Position numbers and translations under genes: made by a program. A stretch of 64,000 nt of DNA, from positions 6,194,001 through 6,258,000 of the forward strand of contig JACSYO010002116.1 of assembly GCA_016806645.1 (NCBI GenBank). Direction: 5' to 3'. This document shows, piece after piece, positions 13,422 to 25,463 of this stretch (the stretch's first letter is position 1; every line of letters starts with the position of its first letter). Origin of the DNA: Ophiodon elongatus (taxonomy: Eukaryota; Chordata; Actinopteri; Perciformes; Hexagrammidae). The notes beneath the pieces were generated by a model. The model was not told the DNA's origin. It ran no database searches and was given only the letters and a program-made list of their open reading frames with translations.

Positions 13422-13784
13422 GATTTGTGGTGTTTTAAACTTCCCTTTCTAGTTGTATTAATCCTGAAACAAGCCACTGACATGGAAAATCGTATCTATG
13501 CATAAATTGACATGAGTTCTTGGGCAAAAATACATATTTATACACCCAGAGAGTCAATATTAATGAATTTCAATTTCAAACTTGCTTGTGTTAAACTAAA
13601 ACACAGATGTGTGGTTCCTTCGATAGCCACACATCATTGGGCATGATACATTTAACATCACAGAACCATGTATCATTTATGTTTCTACTTATTAATTATG
13701 AATGCACTTGTTCATCTAGTGCTATTGTAGTTGGTATATTGTATTGGTCTCATGCATCATGGTGGGTCTGGAGGAGGAAAACAT

Positions 13785-13790
13785 CCGGAA
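13785..13790 (+). promoter_or_regulatory. npm3: ETS-type core in npm3 proximal promoter
   Basis: CCGGAA lies 128 bp before the npm3 ATG in a CpG-bearing stretch that also has a TGACGCG half-site near 13808. Both suit a housekeeping promoter. This is motif matching only. Confidence 0.4.
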
Positions 13791-13917
13791 CCCACAGGCG
13801 CACAGTGATGACGCGTCAGGCATGCTCGTAGTTTGCGACGCGCTTGTTATCTTTCGTGGAGCGTTCATACGGCGATAAAGTGTTCAATAGCAAACCCACG
13901 TTTTGTGCTTCGTCAAG

Positions 13918-15927
13918 ATGTCTCACAACGACGACGACGACTCCTCGGACCTGGGACTAGCTGGCCAGTCGAAGTTGGAGAGCTTCCTGTTCAGTAAGCA
14001 CCGTTTAATACAGTTCATCAGCGCTGTTGGCGCACACGTGGGTCTCTTCTGTGACGTTCCCACGGTGCAGCACCTGCTTTCATACTTCTGTATTTCAGCC
14101 AGTGAAATACAAAAAAAAAAAAACTGGGTTTTTTTTTTTGTTTGTTTATAAAAACCCATCCTGTTTTTGATGTGTCTTCCAGGCTGCGAGCTGTCCTCTA
14201 AAGTACCCTTCTACACTTTCCAAGGAGACGAAGAGGAGGATCTGGAGCACTTCCTTGAACTCAGAACAGTATGTACAATCGGCTCAAAGTTTGTTTAGTC
14301 AGACTCTCTGGATGCAACGGGCCTCACTTCACCACTTTAACGCAGGATTTACAGGAACGTGTGCATCCAAGGCTGTTGAGCCACAGTTTTGTCTTCTAAT
14401 CGGCTACTTTGATCTTGGCTGCCAACAGTTTGTTTAAAAGAGCTGGGTTATTTATTTTTATTTTGACAGGTTTGTCTGGGAGAGGGTGCCAAAGAGGAGA
14501 GCAATGTGGTGGAGGTGACGGCCATGAACCACCAAGGGAAGACTAGCTCAGTGCCCATCGCCAACCTTCACATCAGCTGCCTGCCCATGGTACAGCACAG
14601 GGATTCCTCTCTGAACGCAGGTTAATGTGCCGCAGGTGGTAGAGGTGTATCTCAACGTGTACCTTCTTTTTTCTCAGGTGAGTCTGGGAGACTTTGAGCT
14701 GAAAGCCCCAGTGACCATCCGGCTCAAGGCTGGAACGGGACCAGTGACCGTCAGCGGGTTACACCTCATAGGTAACACTTCCATTCTTCTGTTTTAATGT
14801 TTTAATGTTTTAACCTCCCAGTGCTTTCGCTAATGGCCCACTGAGAATATCTCCAACAGTTGATACATTCACTATTAAAAAGCATAATGAAATCGGTCGG
14901 TGACATTTTCAATTCCACATTTTCAACCGAAAAAAATTACATTTGCAACAATTTAATTATTAATTAATCATTTCAGAATTAAAAAAATAAATAAAAAAAA
15001 TGTCACATGTACTCTGGTTCCAGCTTTTTAAAATGTGAAGTCTTTATTTTTTTTCCAACAAATTTTGGACTGTTGGTTGGACAAATAGGTCAATTTGAGA
15101 TTTTCAAAATGATTCTCCTCTCATTTCGCTGATCAATTAATCAAGAAAATAATCTGCAGATTAATTGATAATGAAAATAATTGCAGCTACAGCCATGCGC
15201 TGCTTTGCATGTGGACAAATTATTGCAATTACCAAGAAAAGTAAAATTAAAAGTGACCCTTTACCAATGTAAAATTGATATGTGAGATACATAAGATTCA
15301 AAACTAATAAACCATGATGAGTTCCTTTGTTAGCCTTTCTGGGCTAGGGGGGGGGATTTCTGTCTCCGTTTATGTTTTGACAAATAAAGGGAATGCTATG
15401 TCTGCACACATACAGGATTGGCACTGTTGTCAAAAAAACAAGTGATCCATGGTTCAAAACTTTCCAGCTTGGAATAGTTTCTCTATTCAGTTTCTCTTTC
15501 ATTTGACTACATGGAAAGTTAAATGCATCTTTGGGCAATCAAATGCCATTCTAAGACCTTTGACACTACATAAAAGTATTTTAATTAAGTTTTAATGTAG
15601 ATTGTAATTTATTTGAAAAATCTGTGACCTGCACATTTCACACGCAGATGCCGTCTACTGCCCTCATCACTGGTTGTAATGAATGTGTGCAGCTGCATAT
15701 CACTAACTCTGCATGAGGTCAATTTATTAAAAAAAAAAAAGCCACTCTTCTGACCTCATAATTAAATGTATAATAGAAGGATTCAATTTAATACAGTGAT
15801 TTAACTTTGTCCTTGTTGTGCAGCCTCACAGGTTGAAGAGCCGGACCTGTCGGACGATGACGACGATGATGACGACGAGGAAGAGATCAGCCCCATTAAA
15901 CCAGCGAAGAAGAAGCAGAAGCAGTAG
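13918..15927 (+). CDS. npm3: Nucleoplasmin-3, 5 exons, 159 aa
   Basis: NPM3 is a nucleoplasmin/nucleophosmin-family protein, a pentameric acidic chaperone of the nucleus and nucleolus linked to rRNA biogenesis and chromatin. Exons: 13918-13993, 14183-14268, 14470-14589, 14678-14771, 15824-15927. Phases close to 160 codons including TAG. The N-terminal core fold is visible from about residue 20 (ESFLFSCELS, then VPFYTFQGDEEED, then LCLGEGAKEE, then SVPIANLHISCLPM). The C-terminus has a DDDDDDDDEEE acidic tract followed by a basic tail (PAKKKQKQ). The human protein has 178 aa, so the tail is shorter. The ATG at 13918 is preferred over the in-frame TTG at 13903. Lying directly 3' of oga on the same strand supports npm3 rather than npm1 or npm2. 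Confidence 0.93.
14940..15194. mobile_element. Teleost interspersed repeat with terminal inverted repeats (MITE-like), npm3 intron 4
   Basis: The end block with AATCTGCAGATTAATTGAT, the internal phrase TTTTGGACTGTTGG and the terminal TTGCAGCTACAG match from memory an abundant teleost repeat whose ends read TAGGGCTGCAAC. The same family occurs at 43622-43785 and 56922-57160. The left boundary is uncertain. Confidence 0.7.
15249..15470 (+). repeat. Dispersed repeat, copy 2, npm3 intron 4
   Basis: This is the second copy of the 13114-13421 repeat. It follows the MITE-like element almost directly and has a shorter spacer between its two blocks, with a run of nine G near 15347. Confidence 0.8.
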
Positions 15928-16657
15928 GCGGAGAGGTCACTGATAGTCTTTTGGAACGGCCACACTCACTCGCTGATATGTTTTTAAGAACTAACCGTTT
16001 TTTGTACAGGACTGACACATTTTACAAAGCTACTACTTCTGCCACACAGCCGAGTGAAGGCTCGGTGTGGTGGAAGCTGAGCACGCTGTTGGAGGAAGTG
16101 ACATCATGACCACACCTCTCGTTTCCACCCGTCAGTGTCTCACTGCGAGCTCTCGGTGTCAGCAGTGTATTTAACTGCGGTGCGGAGATTCACTTCTAGA
16201 AGAACTGTTTTTGCTATTAAATGCTACCCAGTGTTTTGTACTGTATGTGATACGGTCACCATGGAGTTATTGCACCAGTGGTGGAAAATGTGTTTTACCA
16301 CCAGTGGATTCTGGTATTGTTTATAAATGCTGTTCTTGTAAAAGCAAAATCCTTGTGTGTGTGTCTGTGGGTGTGCGTGCGTGCGTGTGTGTGTGTGGCT
16401 GTGTACTTGTCAAACAGGAAAGAAGAGTTTCCAGACTCTGTGATTCCAACTGAAAGGTGCAATCAGATGACTTGCATACATCCAATTTGTTAAATGTTCT
16501 CCGTGCACAACACTATCTGCATTTCTAGTTGTTTGTAGTTCCGAAAATATTGTTCATCTATGTGATATGGCATTGATAAATGTGAATATTTTGTACTGTA
16601 GTGAATGCATCAAGCAAACATTGTTTGTTTTTCATTTATCTCCCATTTGAAATCATA

Positions 16658-16663
16658 AATAAA
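16658..16663 (+). promoter_or_regulatory. npm3: npm3 poly(A) signal
   Basis: AATAAA lies about 730 bp after the npm3 stop codon and is the first clear canonical signal. Confidence 0.65.
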
Positions 16664-17761
16664 AAAAGCAATTTTTAAGATTATACAGTATATGTATCTT
16701 AAGTTTAGTGTAATTTTCTAAACATTGTAAGAACGTTTTAATTTAGTCACGTAGCATAAAACCAGCATTAAGTCAATTTCAATACATTTAAAACATCACC
16801 TTTTTATTATTTAAAGCCCCTGAAACATGTTTTCAATTCCGTTGTTTAAGATCTATGAATAAATAGAAAGAAATATTTAATTTCAGAAAAAAAAAGAAAA
16901 AAAACTCAGCTGATCTACTTCCTGACTGTGGATGTGGTTTCTGTGGCCTGCCATAAGAAAACCTAGACAACTTTTTAATTCAAACAAATTTGGTCTGAAT
17001 ATTTTGGATCTTATTGCTCACAGTAATAAGCTCATTGAAAAAAAGGTTTTCAGGGCCTTTTAAGTTTGCAACGCTGAATTCAACTGGATGGGTCTCCAGG
17101 CTCAAAAGAAAAATAATAAGCAACATAAAAATTTGGCAAATGAGGAAAGACAAACATTTTCTCAGAAAGCACTTCTCAACTGTTGCCATTTAAAATGATT
17201 GACCAAGCTTAAAGTAAATATCGTGATATCAGTTGAAGCTTCGTGAGGGCAGATTTGGTGGTATCAGGTTACTACTAAGACATGCATATTACGATCACAT
17301 CTGCACTGTACAAACATCCTCTCATGTAAACATGATCATCGCAAGGCAGCAAATCACCAGTCTGTCTCATTAGAGCCCCTGATTGAAGTAGACGCACTGC
17401 ACTTTGTCTTCATACTGAGGTTCACCGGAGCTCCTGAACTCTGATTGGATGCAGCCATAGAGCTAGAAAATGGACAGATCTTCATCACGCATTCTCTACA
17501 TTTGAGAGCGTTTCTCACCTGTACTTTGCTGTCTAATAAACAGGTTTATCTGGAAGATAACTGTCAACTGCAAAAAGCCAATAAACCTCATTCCAGTCAA
17601 AAGTTCCATCTGACAGCTGTCAAATAACTTCTGTGGGAAGAGTAAACGGGCTGCAGGCGCCATGACGATAAGGTTGGAGGAGCACCGTTACACCCAACAC
17701 AACGTTATGGGAAAATACATGACAGTCCTCTTAAAAACATTCAGCCAGTATGGAAGAAGCT

Positions 17762-18350
17762 TTCAGATACTTTACTTAAGTAATGGTTTTAATATCACAC
17801 TGAAAATACTACAAGTAAAAGTCCTGCATTAAAAACCTAAATCAAAAGTTTAGTTTAATCAAGTATTAGTCATTGTGCAGTTGTATGTGCCTGTTGCATT
17901 TCCCTGGTGCAGATGTTTGAGGTTGTGCTATTTTAAATATATTTATACATACTGTTGGGTAGTTAAATCTACACTAACGCATGCTATTCTATATTCCAGG
18001 CATTTCTGAAAAGTAAACTTTTCATGAGCTCAGCTTTGTGACAAAGCATTTTGCAGCGGATCCAAGAGGCTTTTTAAAGAGTTTACTTAGCTTAAGAAGT
18101 CGGAGAATTTCCTCAAACTATAAAGAAACACTTCATCCTTCAGTTTATCATGAACCTTCATAATCAACACATCTGGAGATACGCGCTTTTCACTGGAAGG
18201 GAAGGGTATGTGTTAAGTGCAAGGTAATTAGAGCTGTCGGGTGTTATGTAAAAAGCACAATATTTGCCTTCGAGATTTAGTCCTGTAGATAGAGTTGCAT
18301 AAAATGTAAATACTCAAGCAAAGTACAAGTACCTCAAACTTGTAGAAGGG
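17762..18350 (+). mobile_element. Percomorph-type interspersed repeat in two parts
   Basis: 17762-18000 carries TACTTTACTTAAGTAATGG, ACAAGTAAAAGTCCTGCATT and TACTGTTGGGTAGTT. 18222-18350 carries AGCACAATATTTGCCT, AAATACTCAAGCAAAGTAC and AAGTACCTCAAA. From memory these are the left and right portions of one repeat very common in spiny-rayed fish. About 220 bp between them do not match what I remember. Confidence 0.7.
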
Positions 18351-18671
18351 GGAGCGGTTGAGGGAGAGACTGCTGAACGAGCCACGCCGCTGAGCACCAG
18401 ATGTCCGTGAGACAAGTTTTGTCCCAACAAGTAAGTCATGCCAGGTGCTGCCATGGTAACGTGAGAAAGGACCACCTGTGCGATGCCCTTGATGGCAGCT
18501 TTCTATTAACAAGGAGACAGGATTGAGGGGGAGGGGGCACAAAAACAAGTAGGGTCGGGATGCTTTGATCAGAGGAAGCTTAAATAGATATGATTTAGCA
18601 TTATCGCGGTGTCATCCGCACGCTCTCACCCTCGATTGTCCCAGGTGGTTGTCATTTTTTGTGACAGTGAT

Positions 18672-18675
<4 letters not shown>

Positions 18676-18722
<47 letters not shown>
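18676..18722. repeat. (TC)n microsatellite
   Basis: A CT dinucleotide run in the npm3-trim8 interval. Confidence 0.95.
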
Positions 18723-19949
18723 GGTAAGAAACAAGGTGAGTAAGCCTCAAAAAAGGACATAGCATATCAATGTGTAACAATGCAGCAACTATTTAATGTC
18801 ACCTTGACTTGAAGCAGGTGCTGCTGCTTCGTATTTTCTGACTCATAAACCACATCCAACCCAATGTACGCTGAGTGGGTGTTTTGTGAACCTTTACACC
18901 ACTTTTATTGGATATAACGGTTTTATGGTCCAGCATCTGTGTGATGCGGTAAGTCCTTAACCTTCCGTGCAGAGGTTGAAGCTGCGTCCAGAGCAGTGCG
19001 GTTAACTTGCATTTCATGTTGAAATTTTTTTTACTGAAAATGAGTCATCGCTCACTGCAAAATTAAATGTCTCACTGTAAGAGTTCCCCCTACATCGAAT
19101 TTCTGTCTTTCTGAGTTTGCCTTCATATTAAACTCCACTAACATTTGTGGAAAAGCGGTAGCAGTTCTGGCTTTTCCGTGACTCTTTTACTTGAAATTAT
19201 TATAATTTTTTGTATATATGCACCGTAAACATACAAGTTGTTTGTATATCCTATGTATTATAGGCTCCTCTGTCCATACCAGCGAGGACATGAGCTCTTT
19301 TAGCTCTAAATGAGCATAAAATGTCACAATTCTCCAAACAGCTTGTGACATATAATTAGTTATCCATCCATATGGTGACAATGTAATGTTTACCACAACA
19401 TTTTTGAGTGCAGACAAATAAGTATATATATCTAGGAATAAGATGGCCTCATTAATTTAATGAGCTAAAAATGCGTTACTCAGCATCAGCCATATTTATA
19501 ATCAGCCAATTTCTAGCAAAATGAAGTTTTACTCTCACAGTACTTCATGGTACTTCATTTGTATTAAAATCAGTAATCCATGCACTGTATGCTGATCTCT
19601 AATACTTCCACAGATCAGTAGTTCTGAGCCCTCTCTTGAATTACAATAAAGCTGTTGGCATGTGATGAGAAATAAGATGATTTAGCTTTGTGGTTGGTGT
19701 AGTTGACCAAGATGCCAGAAGACTGGTTCACCCACTGCCAGAACACCACCGCAGGTACTGTCCTGAAGAACAGCATTATTAAGAAAAAAGTGTATTGTTG
19801 ATTGTACTTTGATTATGACCCTGCTGAGCTTCAGGTTTCTGGGCTCACCTGAAGTGGCAATGCATTCAATAGTTCACAAGTAGAAGAAAGAGTCGTGTGG
19901 TTTCTAAGTGTAGAACTGCTGCTCGTCAGTGGAACACTGCCCACTCTAA

Positions 19950-20001
19950 AACACACACACACACACACACACACACCCACCCACCCACCCACACACACAC
20001 T
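19950..20001. repeat. (AC)n/(ACCC)n microsatellite
   Basis: A CA run interrupted by CCCA units. Confidence 0.95.
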
Positions 20002-20900
20002 CATCAACAAAATATCACATTTCAAAACACTTCCTGTTTGTACCGACTGACTGAATCCATCCAGATATGTGCCATGGTTGCCAAGGGCTCGTCGTCTTTC
20101 TACCTGCAGCTGTCCACCAGTTCTCTGACCTGGCCCAGGGTGGCAGAAGGACTGTTCAGCAGCCCGTGATATTAAAGAAGCCCAGTCAGCTAGTAAATGT
20201 ACTCTGATCCCTCCGGGGACCGTCAATGTCAAAAAAAAGTTCAGGTTCATTGTTAAGGCCTTGCACTGTAGGGAGAACGAGGTAATAAATGGACATGATT
20301 ATCGCATATCTCTTAACTAATGTAGCCTATTGTGGCCTATAATGTGGGAGTATAAACATTAGCATATAAGGACAAATCGGACTCAGTGAGATGTCTGTTT
20401 GCTCTGGTATCTACTTTAAGACCTGTGGCTGAAAGCATGCCAAGTTGATTGTGTTAATGACATGTCTGATGCGGACTTTCAGCTTTGCTTGCCACCACAA
20501 AAAATTCACCTGGTAAAGATTATTTTTAAGTTACCCATTTAACTACTCAAGGCAACAAACATAATACTATTAAATATTAGTTTATTATTATTTGGTATTG
20601 TGCATGCTGGCTCACTGTCACTCTACTGGAAAACTTGAATAGAACAAAGCCATAATTTATTTAATTATGTACACATGTGCTTTTCATACCGTGACAAATC
20701 AAAAAGTCTGCTGTAAAAAGGCCTGTTATTGGATTATTAAAGCAATATGAAACCTGTAAACATCAGTGTCCTGCAAGTGATTATCACAGTGAGTCCGTCA
20801 GACAAACATAGATAAACAGACTGTTACCACCTGTGCGACACCTAGTTCCTCAAGATAGGGAAGCCATTTAGAGCAGGTGCGAGTAACAGAAAATCCATAA

Positions 20901-20912
20901 TGCGCATGCGCA
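20901..20912. promoter_or_regulatory. Perfect NRF1 consensus palindrome
   Basis: TGCGCATGCGCA is the full self-complementary NRF1 site. It lies in intergenic DNA with no adjacent annotated start site. Confidence 0.5.
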
Positions 20913-21057
20913 ACGCCTGATTCCCGACAGGATGATACATCCCCTCCATCCATCTTAATCCCAAACTCTCTGTTTGTTTGAATGTTGTATTCCATCTAAA
21001 CTGGTTTGTCGTCTGTGACCTAGCCTGTAGCCACAAATATAGGACCAAAGTAGGTAA

Positions 21058-21087
21058 ACATGCCAGTAACTTAAGTAACTGGCATGT
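21058..21087. repeat. Near-perfect 30-bp palindrome
   Basis: The sequence centres on CTTAAG at 21070-21075. ACATGCCAGT on the left and ACTGGCATGT on the right are exact reverse complements, and only one of 15 base pairs mismatches. Confidence 0.9.
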
Positions 21088-21799
21088 CACATAGGCCTTT
21101 ATATTAAAAACTAAAATTATATTTTTTAATTTTACCAAGACATTCAACACTACAATGAAAAAAAAAAGTCATTTTAAAACACTAGTTCACATTTTCCGTT
21201 TGCACATGTTGTACATGAACCCAATTATTTCAAACGTATTGGGGACTCTCCAGCAAGTGTTCCAGTAAATGAAGCTCTTCCTGGAAAGTACAGTTATTCT
21301 GAACATACCATTAAAAGTGAAAGATAAATTATGCCGCTCCCAGCAGCTGACAGGGGATTTCGACCGATCCCGTCTCAGTTTTCTGACTACATCCACTGCC
21401 TGTTCAGTTTCTGTCAGCTTCATCTGCTCAAAAGTCACGTGGCAGCCGGCTGAAGAAGAAGCAGCGCAACGAACGGGCACGAGGACATGTCTGCACTACT
21501 TTTTTTTTTTTTTTAAAGTTCAGATTTAATGTATGTATGTTAATCTGAGAAGCGATACAGGCGTTTGGTAAGGAGAAGAAAAGCACCTGGCGGAAACCAC
21601 TTCCTGTTTGACAGCTCGTCATCGACACGTCATCGTGTGCAGGCAGTAAAGACCTACACACACCATACACATGAATCCCTGAATTTAAAACTACATGTAT
21701 ACCTTATGAACAAAAGTAAATAAATTAAGCTAGGATGTGGGGTACAATAACTCTATAAAAAAAGTGATACTTTTCCAGACAAAAATAATAATACAAGGA

Positions 21800-21872
21800 A
21801 GAATCATATTATTATACGTATAAATGCAGTATTTGAGTAAATATACTGTATTAGTTTCCACCTCTAATACTT
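21800..21872 (+). mobile_element. Right-end fragment of the percomorph-type repeat
   Basis: The phrase CAGTATTTGAGTAAATATAC followed by TTTCCACCTCT resembles the remembered right end of the family at 17762-18350. Confidence 0.5.
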
Positions 21873-22194
21873 GCATGTGTCCCTACAATGTGGCCAAAGT
21901 TACTATAGCAACAACTAAAGCTTGCCACTGTATTCTCACTCAATAACTGCATACAGCTGTTCTCCACAGAGGGCCTCTGAAATGCATGCCTGCCATATTC
22001 ATATATACAACAGTTTACCTGCACACACCCTTCCTGCCTTTGCTTATTTCACTCATATACATTGTTTTATTGTTGCCTGTTTCTCTTTGACAGAAGATTG
22101 GTTTATGTTTCAATGATTTCCACTGGAAAAAATAGATCGGCAGATCAAAAAAACATTGGCCACAGATCCTTCTCTTTGATGTTTTTGCACCGCT

Positions 22195-22252
<58 letters not shown>
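22195..22252. repeat. (GT)n microsatellite
   Basis: A GT run of about 28 units. Confidence 0.95.
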
Positions 22253-22253
<1 letters not shown>

Positions 22254-22848
22254 ACCGCTATCCTTGATTGGAGTTTTGGCACTGGTTTCAAAGACCTTAT
22301 CAGATGAAGGTTAGCATTCTGCATGTTTGATGAATAGCCACTCTGATAGCATTATGCTGTTTATGTCCCTGTTCCTGTCAGTGTTACTGGGAGGACTGCT
22401 AAGAATCTGTGTGTGTCCAGACTAATAGCCCTAATGGCCACTCATGTATTCCAAATACTGTGATACTTTAGGCTGCCATGTCAGCCACTTCTCACATCCA
22501 CCGCTGAACTGACAGGACAGCTACACATGCTGCAAGCTGTGCAAATGTATTGGGACCGTGTCAATAATATTCATCAGAGGCCATGAGTTCCAGAGGAAAA
22601 CTCCACCCTCAGCTGCTATATATCAACAGTGATGTTCAGTACATTCCAGGAGTTATTCAGCGAAGAAGTGATTTCTTACATCCAATTTCTTTTTGTGAGT
22701 TGGAAACCTTTTTTATTTTTAAATGATTACTTTCACCCCACCCTCTTTTTGGCCATATTGACTCTGGTTGATTATTCAATCTTGGTGCAGGTACTGCTGG
22801 GCAATAAAAAATGCTGGGCAAGAAACTGCGTGAGAAAGAAACACACAC

Positions 22849-22922
<74 letters not shown>
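22849..22922. repeat. (GA)n microsatellite
   Basis: A GA run of about 36 units with one AAAG interruption. Confidence 0.95.
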
Positions 22923-22924
<2 letters not shown>

Positions 22925-23015
22925 CCTACTGTAACTCCAATAGTGGATCTAGACACTGACTAAAGCACACAAACAACAGCTGCACAACAGCTGACAGTTC
23001 TCCATGCATTGAAAA

Positions 23016-23017
<2 letters not shown>

Positions 23018-23062
<45 letters not shown>
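23018..23062. repeat. (CA)n microsatellite
   Basis: A CA run of about 22 units. Confidence 0.95.
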
Positions 23063-23064
<2 letters not shown>

Positions 23065-23190
23065 CAGGCTCATGTCCTCATTCAAGCAGGGGCGTGTTGT
23101 ACTCATACATATACAGCTTCAACACACCTGCCACAACAGAGCACAGCTGTCAAGTGCATCACCCTGTACCCTATATGTAACCTCACTGAG

Positions 23191-23231
23191 CACACACACA
23201 CACATACATACACACACACACACACACACAT
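23191..23231. repeat. (CA)n microsatellite with CATA interruption
   Basis: A CA run interrupted by CATACATA. Confidence 0.95.
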
Positions 23232-23729
23232 ATAGAGAGCCTACTTTTGCACATATATTACACTGTATATGAGGAAACACACAGTGATTGGCTGATTGTG
23301 CTCTGACACCTGGGCACACATTCGCTCACACAACAGGATTCAACTCGCACAAACCAAACACACACTAAGCTACACACCTTTTTTCAAGCTTAATGTTTGT
23401 GCTAATGCAAATATTGATAAATTACCACTAGACCGTGTCACGAACTGTAGAGGACATTCAAAATATTGCTGAAGACTCCAACATTTCTTTTATTTTTACC
23501 ATTTTCAAAATAAAGTAAGACTTTAGAATTCAGTCTTTACCATTTAAATCCCTGATTTAATTTTTTTTTGGAGAGTTTGAAATGGCAATGTTGATATAAA
23601 CATGCAGCTATGAATGAAATTATTTATATGGATTAAATTAATGGTATGGCCTCCTTCAGGATATCTACTGTATGTTTTATTAATAACACACACAGAAGGA
23701 ACGGTGCTCAAGGGGAATGCTAATAGGCT

Positions 23730-23731
<2 letters not shown>

Positions 23732-23788
<57 letters not shown>

Positions 23789-23796
23789 CCACACAC
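23732..23796. repeat. Compound (CT)n(CA)n microsatellite
   Basis: CT units change directly to CA units. Confidence 0.95.
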
Positions 23797-25119
23797 TAAA
23801 TGTCAGATTCATGCCACACTGTAACTAAACCTCAGCTCCTCCTACTCTGCCGCGTGCATTCATTGCTAAAGGTGGTCGAGCTCTTTGGAAAGAATATCAG
23901 AAATGTAAGTGTTCACACAAAACAACAGACGGACCAGACAAGAGAAAAGGAGAACGTAACAAGAAGGCAGAACATTTCATAACCCATAAATAAGTGATGT
24001 GCCACACTCTGTATTTACCCCCCCACCCCCCCCTATCTAACCATTCCTCCCTTTTTCCTCTCCTCCCTCTAAGCCCTCCACCCCGCCCCTCAGCTCGCTC
24101 CATCTATCTCACCGTCTAGCTGGGGGGAGGGGAATGATGAAAGGAGTATGAGTGACAGATAAGTAGATGACTATGCTGTCCCAGCCCTCATTAAAACTCT
24201 TCGCTTATATCATCCTCCTCCTCCTCCGCGCCGAGCCCCGGCAAATGATACCCCGGGAGACGAAGAGAGAGAGGTGAGGGGAGGGAGGTGCCGCTCATCA
24301 GTTATTCCTGTTTTCTGACCTAACTTGACAATGAGCACCAATAATGAGACAAAGAGGGATGAGACAGAGATTCTGCCAGAGACCAGGATGTTGACAAGGA
24401 AGTGAACTGTCCTAAATTGGCAGATAATGGGCCTTCTGTGGCCTGGTCTGTAACAAATCATTGTCCAAACCTCCTCCACCGTGTTCTGAGATTCCTCTGA
24501 ATGCAGTAGATCTCAAACATGTGGTCACCCAGTGTATTTTTTCCTCATTTACTAGCCTTGGCGCCTATGAATAGATTGTGGGTGAACTGCAGGGTGGGAT
24601 GCACTACAGTAACGGCTTTTCTATTTATTTTTTTTACAGGAGGCTCTGACATTTCAACTGTAACCCAGTGAGTTAAACTGTAAAACCTCTTAACCTAAAC
24701 AAATCACACAATGTGCGTCTCTAACACAAGCTGACCTCTGTGCCACTCTGTTTGAAGTTTACACTATAACCATGGATAAAAGCCCACAAGATTACATTAA
24801 ACTGTGTAAACCAGTGCTTAAAATACAACAAAAGGTAAAGTATTCTGCTTGTTTATTTAATATTTTCCACTGATTTTGGTTTATTCATAATCTTGTATAA
24901 AAATTCATGAAAAACCTGACAAGCATTTGAAGTCCAGTGTGTTTCTAAAGCCACATGGACTTTGGAGTGCATGGAGAGGCTCCCTGCATGCTTTCAACCG
25001 CAAACAGGAAATAATCAAGAGCTAGGAACTTGCAAGTACAATAAGAGCATGTTAACAGTCTTTTTAGGCACTGAAGTCTCCGGAGTCCCATGTCAGGACT
25101 CGTGATGAAGGATATGTTA

Positions 25120-25125
25120 TTTATT
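25120..25125 (-). promoter_or_regulatory. trim8: Candidate trim8 poly(A) signal
   Basis: AATAAA on the minus strand lies about 340 bp after the trim8 stop. Another is at 24852-24857, and one overlaps the stop itself at 25460-25465, so the 3' end is ambiguous. Confidence 0.4.
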
Positions 25126-25463
25126 TTGTTCACTGCCTGAAAGGATTTAAGACTACATTATTCACATTAGCACTTCCAGTCGAATTGAAACAGAAAATAA
25201 ATAAAATACAAACTTGTTTTCAAATTACAGCATTACTACTGCCACTGTGATTCAAGAAGTAAACTGGGCTACCAACATTAACAGGGCATGGTTTTCCCAA
25301 AATGGGGTCAAGTAAATGTCAAAATAATATAATCATGATGGCGTGCTGGAGACACAAACTGATAACATATCTCTCCAAACTGGAAAGTAACAAAAAGCAA
25401 ACAGGGAAATTGATGATAACTCTTGATTTCATGAAAACGGAAACAAATGCTGATTCTGGTTTA

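Larger units (their letters stand above)
10666..13917 (+). other. oga 3' UTR and oga-npm3 intergenic DNA
   Basis: AT-rich DNA follows the oga stop codon. AATAAA occurs at 11296-11301 and again near 13172 and 13331, so the true oga 3' end is unresolved. A G-rich run (13087-13110) and a two-block dispersed repeat (13114-13421) lie here. No gene is visible; ORFs of up to 136 codons cross the repeat and look spurious. Confidence 0.6.
15928..25463. other. npm3 3' UTR, npm3-trim8 intergenic DNA and trim8 3' UTR
   Basis: This 9.5 kb interval separates the convergent genes npm3 and trim8. It contains the npm3 poly(A) signal, two copies of a percomorph-type repeat, a 30-bp palindrome, at least six long microsatellites and, at its right end, trim8 3' UTR. 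No ORF here resembles a protein I know. ORFs of 60-140 codons are mostly translated microsatellites. Confidence 0.7.

Noticed and set aside
22657..23319. ORFs made of RE, LS, TH or CV dipeptide runs
   Set aside because: They are translated GA, CT and CA microsatellites. The same applies near 6471, 18565, 27089, 36054 and 40582.
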